Positions 53,129 through 61,919 of a stretch of 64,000 bases of DNA are shown one piece after another. This DNA comes from Neobacillus cucumis. GTDB lineage: Bacteria > Bacillota > Bacilli > Bacillales > Cytobacillaceae. The stretch is taken from contig NZ_JAFBEX010000007.1 of the NCBI RefSeq assembly GCF_016908975.1, positions 218,879-282,878 on the forward strand, written 5' to 3'. The notes under the pieces are model-generated. The model was given only the letters and a program-made list of their open reading frames with translations, had not been told where the DNA came from and made no database searches. Positions within the stretch are counted from its first letter, which is position 1. Each line of letters opens with the position of its first letter. The position numbers and the translations under genes were made by a program.

Positions 53129-54799
53129 TTATATTTCTTCTTCCATTTCCTTACGTTTTTTTCGAATTTCATCAATTTTTTCTATAACTTCTAATACCGA
53201 AGGTTTTCCTGCTGCTTTTTCTCTGATTCTTTCTATCCAATACTTTTGTATATGGTTTATTGGTAAATAATACTCATCTTCTTCAACATCGTGAATAATA
53301 AAATAAAGATAGCTAAGAAGATAGTAGCTTGGAATCTGATGAAGATGCTCTAATAGAAACCTTCCTCCAGGATTAGAATATAAATATTGAGTGGGGTGAC
53401 AAGAACCAAACATTTGGTACATCAATTTACCAGTTTCTATCTCATAATCATCTCTATTTATATGTTTTGAAAGTCCGATAAATCTTTCAGCTCTATACCT
53501 TTTACCATGGAAGTCTGTGGTTTCATCTACATACTTTAAGGATTTTTTTACAAACTCCAAATATGTATCTTCGCTTGCTATTTCGGGATTAATTCCCAAA
53601 ATTTTTATCGTGTAATCCATGATGGAATAACCGATTTTTGAATTCAAATCTACGAGTTCTTTTTTAAATGGTTCTTCATTTAATATAAAAGGACTTGTAA
53701 AAATTTTAATAAAAGCTCTTATAAAATCTAAATTCAGACTTTTATTATTAATTAAATCAGGCTCTTCTCCATTTATTACTTTTACCAGAGTTTCGGCAAA
53801 CCTTGGCTCATCAGAAAGAGTATCGAATAAAAGGCTCAAATCAGCACTTTCTTTTTCATTTCTAATAGCATTAGATAACTCTTCAACAAAAGATGGAAGA
53901 TTTTCTGCCTCAATCACGTTTATCTTATAAGACTCTAAAAACCTTTTATAATAGCTAAAGTAAGTCCCCCACTTTTCTTTATCGTAGGAGCTTAATACCA
54001 TATAAAACTTATTGTTATCAACCTGAGTACCATAATCCCTTATAAACTGGAAATAGGTTTGATGGATGTTAATATCATTAAACCCATACCCCATCATTAA
54101 TATTACATTACTAGAGAATAGATTATATAACTTACTTTTAAAATAACCGAAATCATGCATAAATTTATAATATTGGGAATGTGTAAAAATAATGCCTTTT
54201 TCAGAATCAATATCTCCATGAATTTTAATAATTGTTTTATCTTTTTCGTTCCAGTTCAATTCTTCTCCCTTACCAAGAGACTGGACTAAATAATTTTTTC
54301 CCTTCATTATTTCTTCTTCAATAACTCTGTCATAATTAGTAGTGAGAAAATAACTAAAATCAATCTCGCTCAACTTTTTTAATTTTTCTACATCTTCAGT
54401 ATTTACCTTAGTTTCATCAACTTTTATCAGACCTAACAACTCTTTGGTAAAATCCAGCTCAAGTTTATTATCAGTTTCTTCTTGAACAATTTTTTTCAAT
54501 GGACCGTTTAAAAAATCTTTTTTATCGTAGTTTTCACCTAATCCAAGACCTTCAATAACATCCTTTTCACACGTTTCCCAATTTACCTCTTTATAGTAAC
54601 TTAAAAAAGATTGAGCAATTTGTAATGGATCGCCATTCCTCATATCCCCAAATTCTAAATCTATGATACCTATCACATTTTTTAATTCTTCTAATAAGTC
54701 CATCCATCCAGGATACCCAAAGCTTCTGCTAAATCCAGCTCCGATAAACGGCACTACTTTATCTAAAATAACTAACCTAACTAACTCTTTTGGAATCAT
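53129..54799 (-). CDS. SIR2-domain protein, probable NADase-type defence effector
   Basis: 556 residues. N-terminal SIR2-like fold: VVPFIGAGFSRSFGYPGW (NAD-binding GAG), TTNYDR (about 152, with Asn), IKIHGDIDS (catalytic His region) and MGYGFND. The C-terminal ~270 residues are helical, without a recognised domain, and end in a charged coiled stretch (EIRKKRKEMEEEI). Stand-alone bacterial SIR2 proteins of this kind deplete NAD+ during phage infection (DSR, Thoeris ThsA families). It lies between the Gabija-like pair and a divergent Ntn-hydrolase-like gene. Sensor mode and trigger unknown. Confidence 0.82.
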   Translation of the reverse strand: MIPKELVRLVILDKVVPFIGAGFSRSFGYPGWMDLLEELKNVIGIIDLEFGDMRNGDPLQIAQSFLSYYKEVNWETCEKDVIEGLGLGENYDKKDFLNGPLKKIVQEETDNKLELDFTKELLGLIKVDETKVNTEDVEKLKKLSEIDFSYFLTTNYDRVIEEEIMKGKNYLVQSLGKGEELNWNEKDKTIIKIHGDIDSEKGIIFTHSQYYKFMHDFGYFKSKLYNLFSSNVILMMGYGFNDINIHQTYFQFIRDYGTQVDNNKFYMVLSSYDKEKWGTYFSYYKRFLESYKINVIEAENLPSFVEELSNAIRNEKESADLSLLFDTLSDEPRFAETLVKVINGEEPDLINNKSLNLDFIRAFIKIFTSPFILNEEPFKKELVDLNSKIGYSIMDYTIKILGINPEIASEDTYLEFVKKSLKYVDETTDFHGKRYRAERFIGLSKHINRDDYEIETGKLMYQMFGSCHPTQYLYSNPGGRFLLEHLHQIPSYYLLSYLYFIIHDVEEDEYYLPINHIQKYWIERIREKAAGKPSVLEVIEKIDEIRKKRKEMEEEI

Positions 54800-55045
54800 A
54801 AAATAACACTACCTCCCATAATTAATTATAAAGAAAAAATAAAAATAAAGTTGAATAAGAAATCCCCTCTTTTCGACATAAATAATAATTAAAAAGACCT
54901 ATATATTTATATGAGTAAGATTGTCATGTATTACAAATCTCAAAGTATATAATTTTTCAATAAAATAATGATGGTTATTTCTACCACAAATATCTATAAT
55001 TTAAATATATATCAAACAACAATTTAGAATTTAGAGGAGGAAAAA

Positions 55046-55915
55046 ATGACGACATTAATAGCTTTCAGTTCAGTTGATAGTGAAGGGGTATCGGCTATAT
55101 ATTTAGCTAGTGATAGTAGGTTAAGTTGGGATACTACGGATGGAGGCATACTTTCATGGGACCATGGGAAAAAGGTCTTTTATTCTCAACGTTCTCCCTT
55201 GATAATGGGCTACTGTGGGGATGTATTATTTCCTACTCAAATCTTATCACAAATCATTGATTTATTAGATAATAATCTATTATCTTTAGATAACTTAAGT
55301 CCAATAGATGTATTTTCAGAAATTTCCAACCTAATCAAACACTCATTTGACAATTTCCCAAAAATTGTTATTACTAAGTCTTTTACGATAATTATTTGTG
55401 GGAGGGATAATGCTTCAGGAGATTTTTATTGCTACGAACTAGCTTGGAAAGAGGTAAAAGTAGAAGAACAGGATAAAAAGGAATGGAAATGGGTAGATAA
55501 ACCTAAAGATATAAATAAAATTCAATCTGATGTAATTGCAGCATATGGATCGGGTGGAGACAACTTCAATAACTTTAAAACATTGTACGCAAAGAGTGAT
55601 TTTTATGGTAAAACTAGAGGGATTTTTAATTGCTTCTATAATGCTATTAAAAGCCAAAAGGATTCTCGTAGCGGTGGAGTACCACAACTTGTTGGGATAT
55701 ACGAAGACAAGGCAGGAAAATGTTTAGGCGTTATTTCAGAGGGACAAAGATATTTAAATGGTATGCATATTAACAATAATTGTAATTATAATAATATCAA
55801 ATGGGTGAATGAGTTATTTGAGGTGTGTGATGGAGATACATTAGAAAGAGGAGAAAATCAACAGCGTCATATAAAGCCTAATAATATAAAAGCTTATAGT
55901 GATGTTTATGAATGA
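55046..55915 (+). CDS. Proteasome/HslV-like Ntn-hydrolase candidate
   Basis: 289 residues, RBS AGAGGAGGAAAAA. The start MTTLIAFSS has Thr right after Met, as in HslV, so removal of Met would expose a nucleophile. YLASDSRLSWD (Asp23) matches the beta-subunit aADSR motif, GKKVF (Lys42/43) the catalytic Lys position, and IMGYCGDVLF the G-x-x-G-D turn. Spacing Thr-Asp-Lys is some five residues longer than in HslV. The C-terminal half (IAAYGSGGDNFNNF, later GGVPQLVGIYED) also fits a beta-beta layered fold. No HslU or other unfoldase is nearby. Divergent from the SIR2 gene (246-base gap). Call rests on motifs only. Confidence 0.6.
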   Translation: MTTLIAFSSVDSEGVSAIYLASDSRLSWDTTDGGILSWDHGKKVFYSQRSPLIMGYCGDVLFPTQILSQIIDLLDNNLLSLDNLSPIDVFSEISNLIKHSFDNFPKIVITKSFTIIICGRDNASGDFYCYELAWKEVKVEEQDKKEWKWVDKPKDINKIQSDVIAAYGSGGDNFNNFKTLYAKSDFYGKTRGIFNCFYNAIKSQKDSRSGGVPQLVGIYEDKAGKCLGVISEGQRYLNGMHINNNCNYNNIKWVNELFEVCDGDTLERGENQQRHIKPNNIKAYSDVYE

Positions 55916-56193
55916 AAAGTGGAAATTCTCGCGAAGAGCTTTCATTTCACGAGAATTTCTGACAAGGCAGGAAGGCTTTGCTCCTCCATCTCCTGATATG
56001 GACTCAGGCGTTTTTATCAACTTAAACTACTGCAAGATAAATATACTATAAGATTTAATAAAAATCAAAGCTAAATTTTTAGAACTATTTAAATTCAATT
56101 CTAAAGCACATTTATTAAGTTGGATTAGGAGTTGACCAAGATTTATATATATTTTTCTCGATTTGCAAGGTGCTCTTATTATAAACTAAATTA

Positions 56194-56523
56194 TTAATGC
56201 TTACTTCTTTTCCGTGAACTTATAGGACAACCGCTACCTTTATTTCTGTTTTTAACGGGTATATTCCATGCATGTATGCAAACAGAACATAGCCACCAAA
56301 CTCTTTTATTTGAACCTTTTGTAACATTAGTAGGTTTTAACTCACCGTTTTTCTCTTGATGCCACTCCTTCGCATGCTTTGGATTAGTAGTTTGCAAATC
56401 ATTATGTCCAGCATATACAGTGTTTTTGCTTCTACAGGCAGGGCATCCCTGACCACGAATTGCTCTTTTATACACAGTTGTTTTCCATTCATATTGACAG
56501 TCACTACATTGCCACCAGATAGT
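56194..56523 (-). pseudogene. Zinc-ribbon (DUF4379-type) gene remnant, 5' truncated
   Basis: The open minus frame starts directly after a stop at 56526 and reads IWWQCSDCQYEWKTTVYKRA, then GCPAC, GHNDLQTTNPKHAKEWHQEK, and VWWLCSVCIHAWNIPVKNR. These are the repeating Cys2-Cys2/WW units of treble-clef zinc-ribbon proteins. The final CxxC is broken (GCPISS, Cys replaced by Ser). The full-length family has several more repeats upstream, here missing. No start codon with RBS precedes it. Interpreted as a decayed fragment. Confidence 0.65.
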
Positions 56524-57017
56524 TTAAGGAGGCCAAACGAGTAAATGGAACATGGAAATTTAGGCACAATGCTCCAAATATACACGCTATTTTTGGTTAT
56601 TTAGAAGTTGATGATGTTTTTAATATTACTGGAGGAGATTTAATCCCCTCCTGGGCTAAGTATCACCCGCATTATAAAAATAAAACCGATTACAAAGGTA
56701 AAGGAAATGCTATTTATATGGCTACAGAATCAATTTCTGGTTGCCCAAATCATCCTGGTTATGGGATGTTCAATTACCATAAAAATCTTGTGTTGACTAA
56801 AGAAGGTGTAAAACAAAGATCAGTATGGGAGTTACCAGAATGCTTTAAGGAGGAGAACCACAATTTCAAATGCGGACTTAAAAAGTGGGAAATAGGGAAA
56901 AATGGATTAATAGAAACGCAGCCATTCGGGCAGGTGCAGGAAGTATTTATTAGCGAAAACCCCGAAGTGATTTCTTGGGCTGAAAAACTGATAATTACTT
57001 GTTCCTTATTTGATTAG
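56523..57017 (+). pseudogene. Nmad3-like protein remnant, 5' truncated
   Basis: Open frame of 164 codons beginning right after a stop at 56520-56522 with FKEAKRVNGTWKFRHNAPN and continuing IHAIFGYLEVDDVFN, WAKYHPHY, GNAIYMATESIS, LVLTKEGVKQRSVWELPECF and FGQVQEVFI. The HAIFGYL, HPH, LT-x-x-G-x-x-RS-x-W-x-LP series fits, from memory, the nucleotide-modification-associated domain 3 (Nmad3) family. The N-terminal half is absent, although the frame reads through to the breakpoint, and the first internal ATG (56718) has no RBS. Junction shared with the opposite-strand zinc-ribbon remnant. Confidence 0.5.
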
Positions 57018-57066
57018 TATTTATAAAAATTACCAAACTAGTTATTACATAACTTTATTTTACTCT

Positions 57067-57205
57067 TTATCTCGTGTGATTTTCACTAACATGATGGATA
57101 GTAATATCAAGGGTTGCACCCCCATTTCCTTTTACGCTCATGAAAAAGGCTTCTACTATCCAATGTTCTTTTAGGTCATATGTGGGTAAATAACAGTTGA
57201 TCTCT
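57067..57205 (-). pseudogene. Possible short coding remnant
   Basis: Minus frame between stops reads EEINCYLPTYDLKEHWIVEA, FFMSVKGNGG and ATLDITIHHVSENHTR. Composition looks protein-coding, but there is no upstream start, and no family is recognised. It occupies part of the 347-base gap 57018-57364. Confidence 0.3.
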
Positions 57206-57307
57206 TCTCATTTTGTTGAAACAAATAGGGAAAGCAAAAAGACTAAAGATAATACAAAAAGTCTGGAAAGTCTCGGATAGAAAAAAGTGATGTAGAAAGC
57301 GGAATAA

Positions 57308-57351
57308 AGATAAAAAGCTCTGGACACATACGACCAGAGCTTTTTATTATG
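57308..57351. terminator. Terminator of the lipoprotein gene
   Basis: AAAAAGCTCTGG...CCAGAGCTTTTT hairpin just beyond the stop of the minus-strand gene, T-runs on both strands. Confidence 0.88.
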
Positions 57352-57364
57352 ATATGTATGTATG

Positions 57365-57928
57365 CTATACATCATACCAAATATCAAAAATCGTCCAATC
57401 CCCATCCACTTTTTTAAATTTCAAATATAAGAAAGTGGTAGGTGATACCTCTTCTCCATTTTTATCCTGATACATCTCTGTGATTTGAATCAATGCTTCG
57501 TTTTTTTTATGGTCGAAGGAGTAGTTGCTAACATCCCATCCAACAAATCCATCCTCTGTTTTTTTGGTATGTAAGGGGAATTTCCCTTGACTAGTCACCA
57601 CATACACCCCATCTTCCATCTCTGTAAGTGATAGTTCATCAGATAGCAACGTTCTAATTTGTTCTTTGTTTCCTTCGTGTTTTGCAGTTACGAATTGTCG
57701 AGATAGATTTAGTAGGATTGGAAGGTTTTTATTCTCTTCATCAAGGGATTCAACTTTCTTCTCTAAACCTTGTACTCTCTGATTCAATTTTTTAATCTCT
57801 TGATTTTTCTTTTCAAGCTGATTGTTTGATGCTGCTTCCACCTTTTTTGTCTCAGATGAAACATTTTGTGAACATCCCGATAACAAGGCAAAACCAACTA
57901 CAAGAAGAAACCATTTTCTCTTTTTCAT
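57365..57928 (-). CDS. Coiled-coil lipoprotein, unknown function
   Basis: 187 residues. Signal peptide with lipobox LLSGC (Cys19), a coiled coil (about 35-68: LEKKNQEIKKLNQRVQGLEK), then a compact alpha/beta domain (about 75-187) ending GDWTIFDIWYDV. The C-terminal part resembles NTF2-like extracytoplasmic domains in pattern (TFLYLKFKKVDGDW). Anchored outside the cell membrane. Monocistronic with its own terminator. Confidence 0.75.
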   Translation of the reverse strand: MKKRKWFLLVVGFALLSGCSQNVSSETKKVEAASNNQLEKKNQEIKKLNQRVQGLEKKVESLDEENKNLPILLNLSRQFVTAKHEGNKEQIRTLLSDELSLTEMEDGVYVVTSQGKFPLHTKKTEDGFVGWDVSNYSFDHKKNEALIQITEMYQDKNGEEVSPTTFLYLKFKKVDGDWTIFDIWYDV

Positions 57929-58029
57929 ATTTTCCCCACTTTCAAGTCTTTCTGAAACACAATTATTTTATCTCATATCTATGGAGCTGAAAAGAGACAC
58001 GCCTTCGTACCTTATGGAGAGATTTTAAT

Positions 58030-58349
58030 TAAATTGCGTTCCATCTTTTATGAATCTATTGCTAAATACAGTTAGAAAGAATTGGTGACAAAATTTCGCT
58101 TTGGGATTCTGATTAATCGGTATGTAGCACTTTTCTACAATTATATATCTTACTAGCTCACCCCTTCTCTCTTTCCTTCTTCCCCTTGGCCGTTTCTGAC
58201 ATTGGTAAAATGGTAAGTACCTTTCCTGTTAATTAACAACAAGAATGAACATGTACTTGTTGATGACGGCAAAGAGAGGTAATAACTAAAATATCAGGAT
58301 AAAATTGTCTTTTTATAAAAAAAGAAGTGAGGCTGTGCCATCACTCTCT
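58030..58349. other. Gene-free stretch
   Basis: About 320 bases upstream of the lipoprotein gene and downstream of the next gene. The only element seen is a GAAGTGAGGC...GCCATCACTC hairpin (58324-58352) with a T-run on the minus strand, likely the terminator of the 58350-58805 gene. Confidence 0.5.
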
Positions 58350-58805
58350 TCAATCAAATATGTATTTTCTATAGAATTGAAAGATTAAAAAATAATTAGC
58401 AACGAAGAAAGGGATATATATTGGTACATTCCATAAGCGAATGTTTTCACCTTCAGGATACACCAATAGCAATAACCCTGATTGAACAAAGAAATAAATC
58501 AATCCCAACCCGACGAACCTTACGATGTCCGCTGCCAAAGGACTGAAGTTTTGAAAACTTACTCCCTCTTCCTCTTCTTCTAACATCGATTCTATAACCT
58601 CATGTGCAGCTGGTCCCACATAAAGGCTGATCGCTATAAAAATCGGAATAAGTATGAACCAAACTAAAAGTGGTACATGTAAGTGGAGTGTTGGGCCAAG
58701 ACATCCTTTTACACTTGCATATAAAAAGAAGAATATACAAAAGCAATACAATAATCGCCTAAACCGTTTTTCCATTTTAACGATTGAAGATTTCCCAAAT
58801 TCCAT
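58350..58805 (-). CDS. Four-helix membrane protein, unknown function
   Basis: 151 residues with about four hydrophobic segments (YCFCIFFFLYASV, VPLLVWFILIPIFIAISLYV, FVGLGLIYFFVQSGLLLLVY, IYIPFFVANYFLIFQF) and an acidic loop (ESMLEEEEEGVSF). Starts MEFGKSSIVKMEKRFRR; GGGGGG lies just before the ATG. Probably cotranscribed with the small membrane gene upstream (58828-58974). Not recognised. Confidence 0.65.
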   Translation of the reverse strand: MEFGKSSIVKMEKRFRRLLYCFCIFFFLYASVKGCLGPTLHLHVPLLVWFILIPIFIAISLYVGPAAHEVIESMLEEEEEGVSFQNFSPLAADIVRFVGLGLIYFFVQSGLLLLVYPEGENIRLWNVPIYIPFFVANYFLIFQFYRKYIFD

Positions 58806-58827
58806 ATTTCACCCCCCTTCACAGAAC

Positions 58828-58974
58828 CTACTTCAGTTCATTATCCTGATTTCTTTTCTTGCGATCTCGGTCTGGGTTTTTAAAATAATAGCCAAAAATA
58901 AATACTAAACCAATCGTAACTACCCATCCACCTATATTTTCACCTAAAGTAAATCCTAAAACTAGATGGTCCAT
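58828..58974 (-). CDS. Small single-helix membrane protein (48 aa)
   Basis: From ATG 58974 (GGAG eight bases upstream): MDHLVLGFTLGENIGGWVVT, a hydrophobic helix (IGLVFIFGYYF) and a charged tail (KNPDRDRKKRNQDNELK). It ends 22 bases before the 58805 start, suggesting an operon. Not recognised. Confidence 0.5.
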   Translation of the reverse strand: MDHLVLGFTLGENIGGWVVTIGLVFIFGYYFKNPDRDRKKRNQDNELK

Positions 58975-59192
58975 ACCGTTCACTCCATTTCCCAAAATCA
59001 TTCTTTTGTATCGGTTATACATTACCTATAATCTATTAGCTTATCAGTTTATTCCATTTTTTATTTTATCTATATTTTAACATGGTGCAAATTAAGTAAG
59101 AATAATTTTGTTTCAAAAAACAATAGAAAAGGACAGTCATACTTATGGGTTCCGATACGGGGTGCAAAAAGGTAAATCACATTATGTTTCTA

Positions 59193-59228
59193 GCGTGAAT
59201 TCGCATAAGAATTCACGCTTTTATTTTT
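59193..59228 (+). terminator. Orphan terminator-like hairpin
   Basis: AGCGTGAATTC-gcataa-GAATTCACGCT followed by TTTATTTTT. It lies in the gap 58975-59377 with no clear gene before it; that gap otherwise shows nothing I can support. Confidence 0.65.
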
Positions 59229-59377
59229 ATCGATATATCAACATTCTTCCTACTTTTATAATTATTTCTCTTGAGAATTCACATCACTTTTCTTGAGGGT
59301 GACAATACTTATTGTTCAGTGAGATTATTTGTGTGAAAATAGTTGTGAAATAGTGTGCGAAATGGGGGAACGTAACA

Positions 59378-60079
59378 ATGAATTTTATCTTAGGAGGGTA
59401 TTACATCATAACTCCTGCTGTAAGACCTGATTATATGGATAAACAGTTAATTCCAGATACCGTATTATCGGTTAGTGAGTGTATTTGTGATTTTCACCCA
59501 GAAACAACTGTTTTATGGAGTAGCTCAAATGAAGAAAAACGCATTTACGCCGAACAACTAAATATTTCTCAAGACACCTATGTTGAAATAGAAAAATGGA
59601 TTGAAGATAAGTTTGAAGCAGGAATTTTTGGATTCCCACAGGTATTTAGCACGATTGAACTTGCTAGAGAATTCCTATCCAAATTTCTTTCCCACTTATC
59701 TGATTATAAAATTATCGGAATCGGATTAACAGAAGAGCGTGTCGAAGAATTTATCGAGTATGAAGAGTCTCTAAACAAACAAGAAGAAAACTTATACGGC
59801 ATTGAAAAATTATTAATAAACAGAATCCCCATTGAAGAAAAAGATTCAAAAATAATGGGCTACGAAGTGCTTGGATTTGAGTCTGGAACATTTCACTCAT
59901 ATTTATGTAATGGCTTAGAAAAAGATTTTAATAAACATTTTAAATTCACTTTGAACCAAAATGGATTAATACCTTCTCTTGAAGAAGCTAATCGATATTG
60001 CGATTATAGTAATGATGATGATTTGGGAACTGAACCTGTTTTATGGCTTCCTTGGGCTATATTTGAATACAGTAAATAA
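59378..60079 (+). CDS. Hypothetical protein, 233 aa, accessory
   Basis: Soluble acidic protein starting MNFILGGYYIITPAVRPDYM. Predicted mixed alpha/beta, with FGFPQVFSTIELAREFL, and a C-terminal VLGFESGTFHSYLCNG and LWLPWAIFEY. The presence of an ordered acidic single domain next to no toxin resembles polymorphic-toxin immunity or immunity-like proteins, but I cannot name a family. It ends in a strong terminator. A GGGGGAACGT lies before the ATG. Confidence 0.6.
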   Translation: MNFILGGYYIITPAVRPDYMDKQLIPDTVLSVSECICDFHPETTVLWSSSNEEKRIYAEQLNISQDTYVEIEKWIEDKFEAGIFGFPQVFSTIELAREFLSKFLSHLSDYKIIGIGLTEERVEEFIEYEESLNKQEENLYGIEKLLINRIPIEEKDSKIMGYEVLGFESGTFHSYLCNGLEKDFNKHFKFTLNQNGLIPSLEEANRYCDYSNDDDLGTEPVLWLPWAIFEYSK

Positions 60080-60114
60080 AAAGCATTGGAATCTGTTGCT
60101 TCCAATGCTTTTTT
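60078..60114 (+). terminator. Terminator
   Basis: AAAAGCATTGGAA / TTCCAATGCTTTTTT hairpin, beginning at the stop codon of the preceding gene. Confidence 0.9.
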
Positions 60115-60257
60115 GTATGTGATTTTTACTGTGATTTGGTATGAGAAATCATATGTGAATTGATATGATTTTTCCTATGCTTGCACCTCAAAACGGAACC
60201 GTTCCGTCATACTGGGGCCTTTTCTTTCGTTTTTTTAGAATATAAAAAAAACTCTAA

Positions 60258-61088
60258 CTAGGAAATATATTCAACAAACGATGGGATTCGTAATAACCCT
60301 TGTTTTGTATAATTTCTAAATTTTACTCGGCACTGTATTTCTGGCTTGATAAAAACAAACTTCTTATCTTCTCCGATTATTAAATCCTGGTATCTAGCAT
60401 AGAACTTCATCTTTTCCTTTTGGTTAATGAATTCCATTACACCTGAAGGTTTTAGACTATCCCCTTCAGACGTGCTTAATAGGAGGCCAAAATCATCTTT
60501 CCTTAACCCTGTTATATAGACATCTGCATATTTATAATTAATCACTTTTAACCAGTCGTGGGATCGCTTATTATCTTGATACATAGAATTGGCTCTCTTA
60601 AGCACTATTCCCTCTAAATCATGCTGCTGAATAAGATTAAAGTACTCTTCCCCATGTCCGACCATCCACTGAACCAATACGATCTCATTTGATTGAGGTA
60701 AGAAAGATTCCAATAGTTTTTTTCTTTCTACTAAAGGCAGGTTGGTAACTTTGTCCCCTGCATAATAAATGACATCAAAAACACAATATTGAATCCTGAG
60801 AGTTGATTTATTAGACTGAAATCTCTCCATTGCTGCCTCAAAATCAGGTTTTCCATCTCGGTCTGGTACGATAAGCTCCCCATCCAAAACAGTCCCATCA
60901 GCAATGTCGATGTCTAGTAACTCAGGATACCTCGCTGTGACCTCTTTATGGTGTCTTGTATATAATCGTACCTTTCCATTAAACTTGGAAAGTAATAAAC
61001 GAATCCCGTCTAATTTCAATTCTGTAATAAATTCTTCATCATTAAAGGCATTTTCACTCCGCTGAAGAAGCATTGGTGCTACAAACAT
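60258..61088 (-). CDS. ATP-dependent DNA ligase (LigB/YoqV-like)
   Basis: 276 residues. Nucleotidyltransferase motifs: I ELKLDGIRLL (adenylated Lys), III VLDGELIVPD, IIIa QYCVFDVIYY, IV LEGIVLKRA, V DWLKVINYKYADVYITG, followed by a short OB domain (GEDKKFVFIKPEIQCRVKF). It seals DNA nicks with ATP, in addition to the housekeeping NAD-dependent LigA. The size and start MFVAPMLLQ match the Bacillus LigB/SP-beta YoqV type. No Ku gene is adjacent in the window, so a dedicated end-joining role cannot be claimed. Confidence 0.92.
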   Translation of the reverse strand: MFVAPMLLQRSENAFNDEEFITELKLDGIRLLLSKFNGKVRLYTRHHKEVTARYPELLDIDIADGTVLDGELIVPDRDGKPDFEAAMERFQSNKSTLRIQYCVFDVIYYAGDKVTNLPLVERKKLLESFLPQSNEIVLVQWMVGHGEEYFNLIQQHDLEGIVLKRANSMYQDNKRSHDWLKVINYKYADVYITGLRKDDFGLLLSTSEGDSLKPSGVMEFINQKEKMKFYARYQDLIIGEDKKFVFIKPEIQCRVKFRNYTKQGLLRIPSFVEYIS

Positions 61089-61265
61089 AAAATCACCTCT
61101 ATAGTAATTTTATCATGGTTCCACCAAATACTAATCTGGTAATAAAGTGAAATAACCTGAATTATCAACTCTAAAAGTGTCAAATATTGCTCACAATTTC
61201 AAATATAATCGATGGGACTTCCCTCTTCTTTTGTCGAATATTGTTAAATAAAAGGAGGAATGTTC

Positions 61266-61595
61266 GTGAACAATCATTTATTAGCAATTAATGTTGAAAA
61301 AGCAAAAAAAAGATTAGTAAAGTTACAAAGCCAGGTTATTGATTTAGAAATCTTTATAGGTGAAGCGGAAAATTATTATGCAGAAAGTTTTGAACAGAAA
61401 GTGATAAAGGAATACGCTTATTTAGGCAGTTTGTTCAAAGTAACCGCAAAACTCAATAAAGAACTTCTTGAAATGGGTGAAGAAAAGAAACTGAAGATGT
61501 CTGATATTTCTAGTATCATTGACAGTAAGCCTATTGATGAACTCCATAAAAATGTGAGGAAAATTTATAGAATAAATAAGAAGATTATGCACTGA
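61266..61595 (+). CDS. Helical hypothetical protein, 109 aa
   Basis: GTG 61266 follows AGGAGG with seven-base spacing; the ATG at 61260 overlaps the RBS. Nearly all helical, Lys/Glu rich (NVEKAKKRLVKLQSQVIDLE, FEQKVIKEYAYLGSLF, LNKELLEMGEEKKLKM), no Cys, no membrane segment. Divergent from the ligase gene. Function not recognised. Confidence 0.6.
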   Translation: MNNHLLAINVEKAKKRLVKLQSQVIDLEIFIGEAENYYAESFEQKVIKEYAYLGSLFKVTAKLNKELLEMGEEKKLKMSDISSIIDSKPIDELHKNVRKIYRINKKIMH

Positions 61596-61730
61596 AAGTA
61601 ACGAGTCAGCATTTGAGAGAGTAAGAAAAGGACTTTTGTTTAGGGTCCTGGAGCGATCGGCTCTGTGTTCAGTCCGATATTGCGACCTAGAAGAAACAAC
61701 TGATGTTAATAATGAGGGTTTAATCAACAA

Positions 61731-61757
61731 AGGGTCGTCATGAGATGATCCTTTTTC
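61731..61757 (+). terminator. Terminator-like hairpin
   Basis: GGGTCGTC-atga-GATGATCC followed by TTTTTC. Downstream of the helical protein gene. Confidence 0.55.
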
Positions 61758-61919
61758 TTGTAGATTAACATTGCCTACTTAAGCATATTGTGAAGAAATG
61801 TACTTAAAGTAACGGGGCAGTTACTTGAATAAGCACAAAAGAATCGCACTGTGTAATGGCTATATGGCGAATGAATTATTCGATTCTGTTGGAAAATATA
61901 GTGAAGGACGTGAGGTGAC

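Noticed and set aside
55955..56030. Short minus frame ending SLPALSEILVK after the Ntn-hydrolase gene
   Set aside because: Only about 23 codons between stops, no start and no recognised family; the sequence may be debris, but evidence is too thin for a feature.
59108..59296. 62-codon plus frame before the 59378 gene
   Set aside because: It runs through a terminator hairpin, lacks an RBS and shows no protein-like composition.
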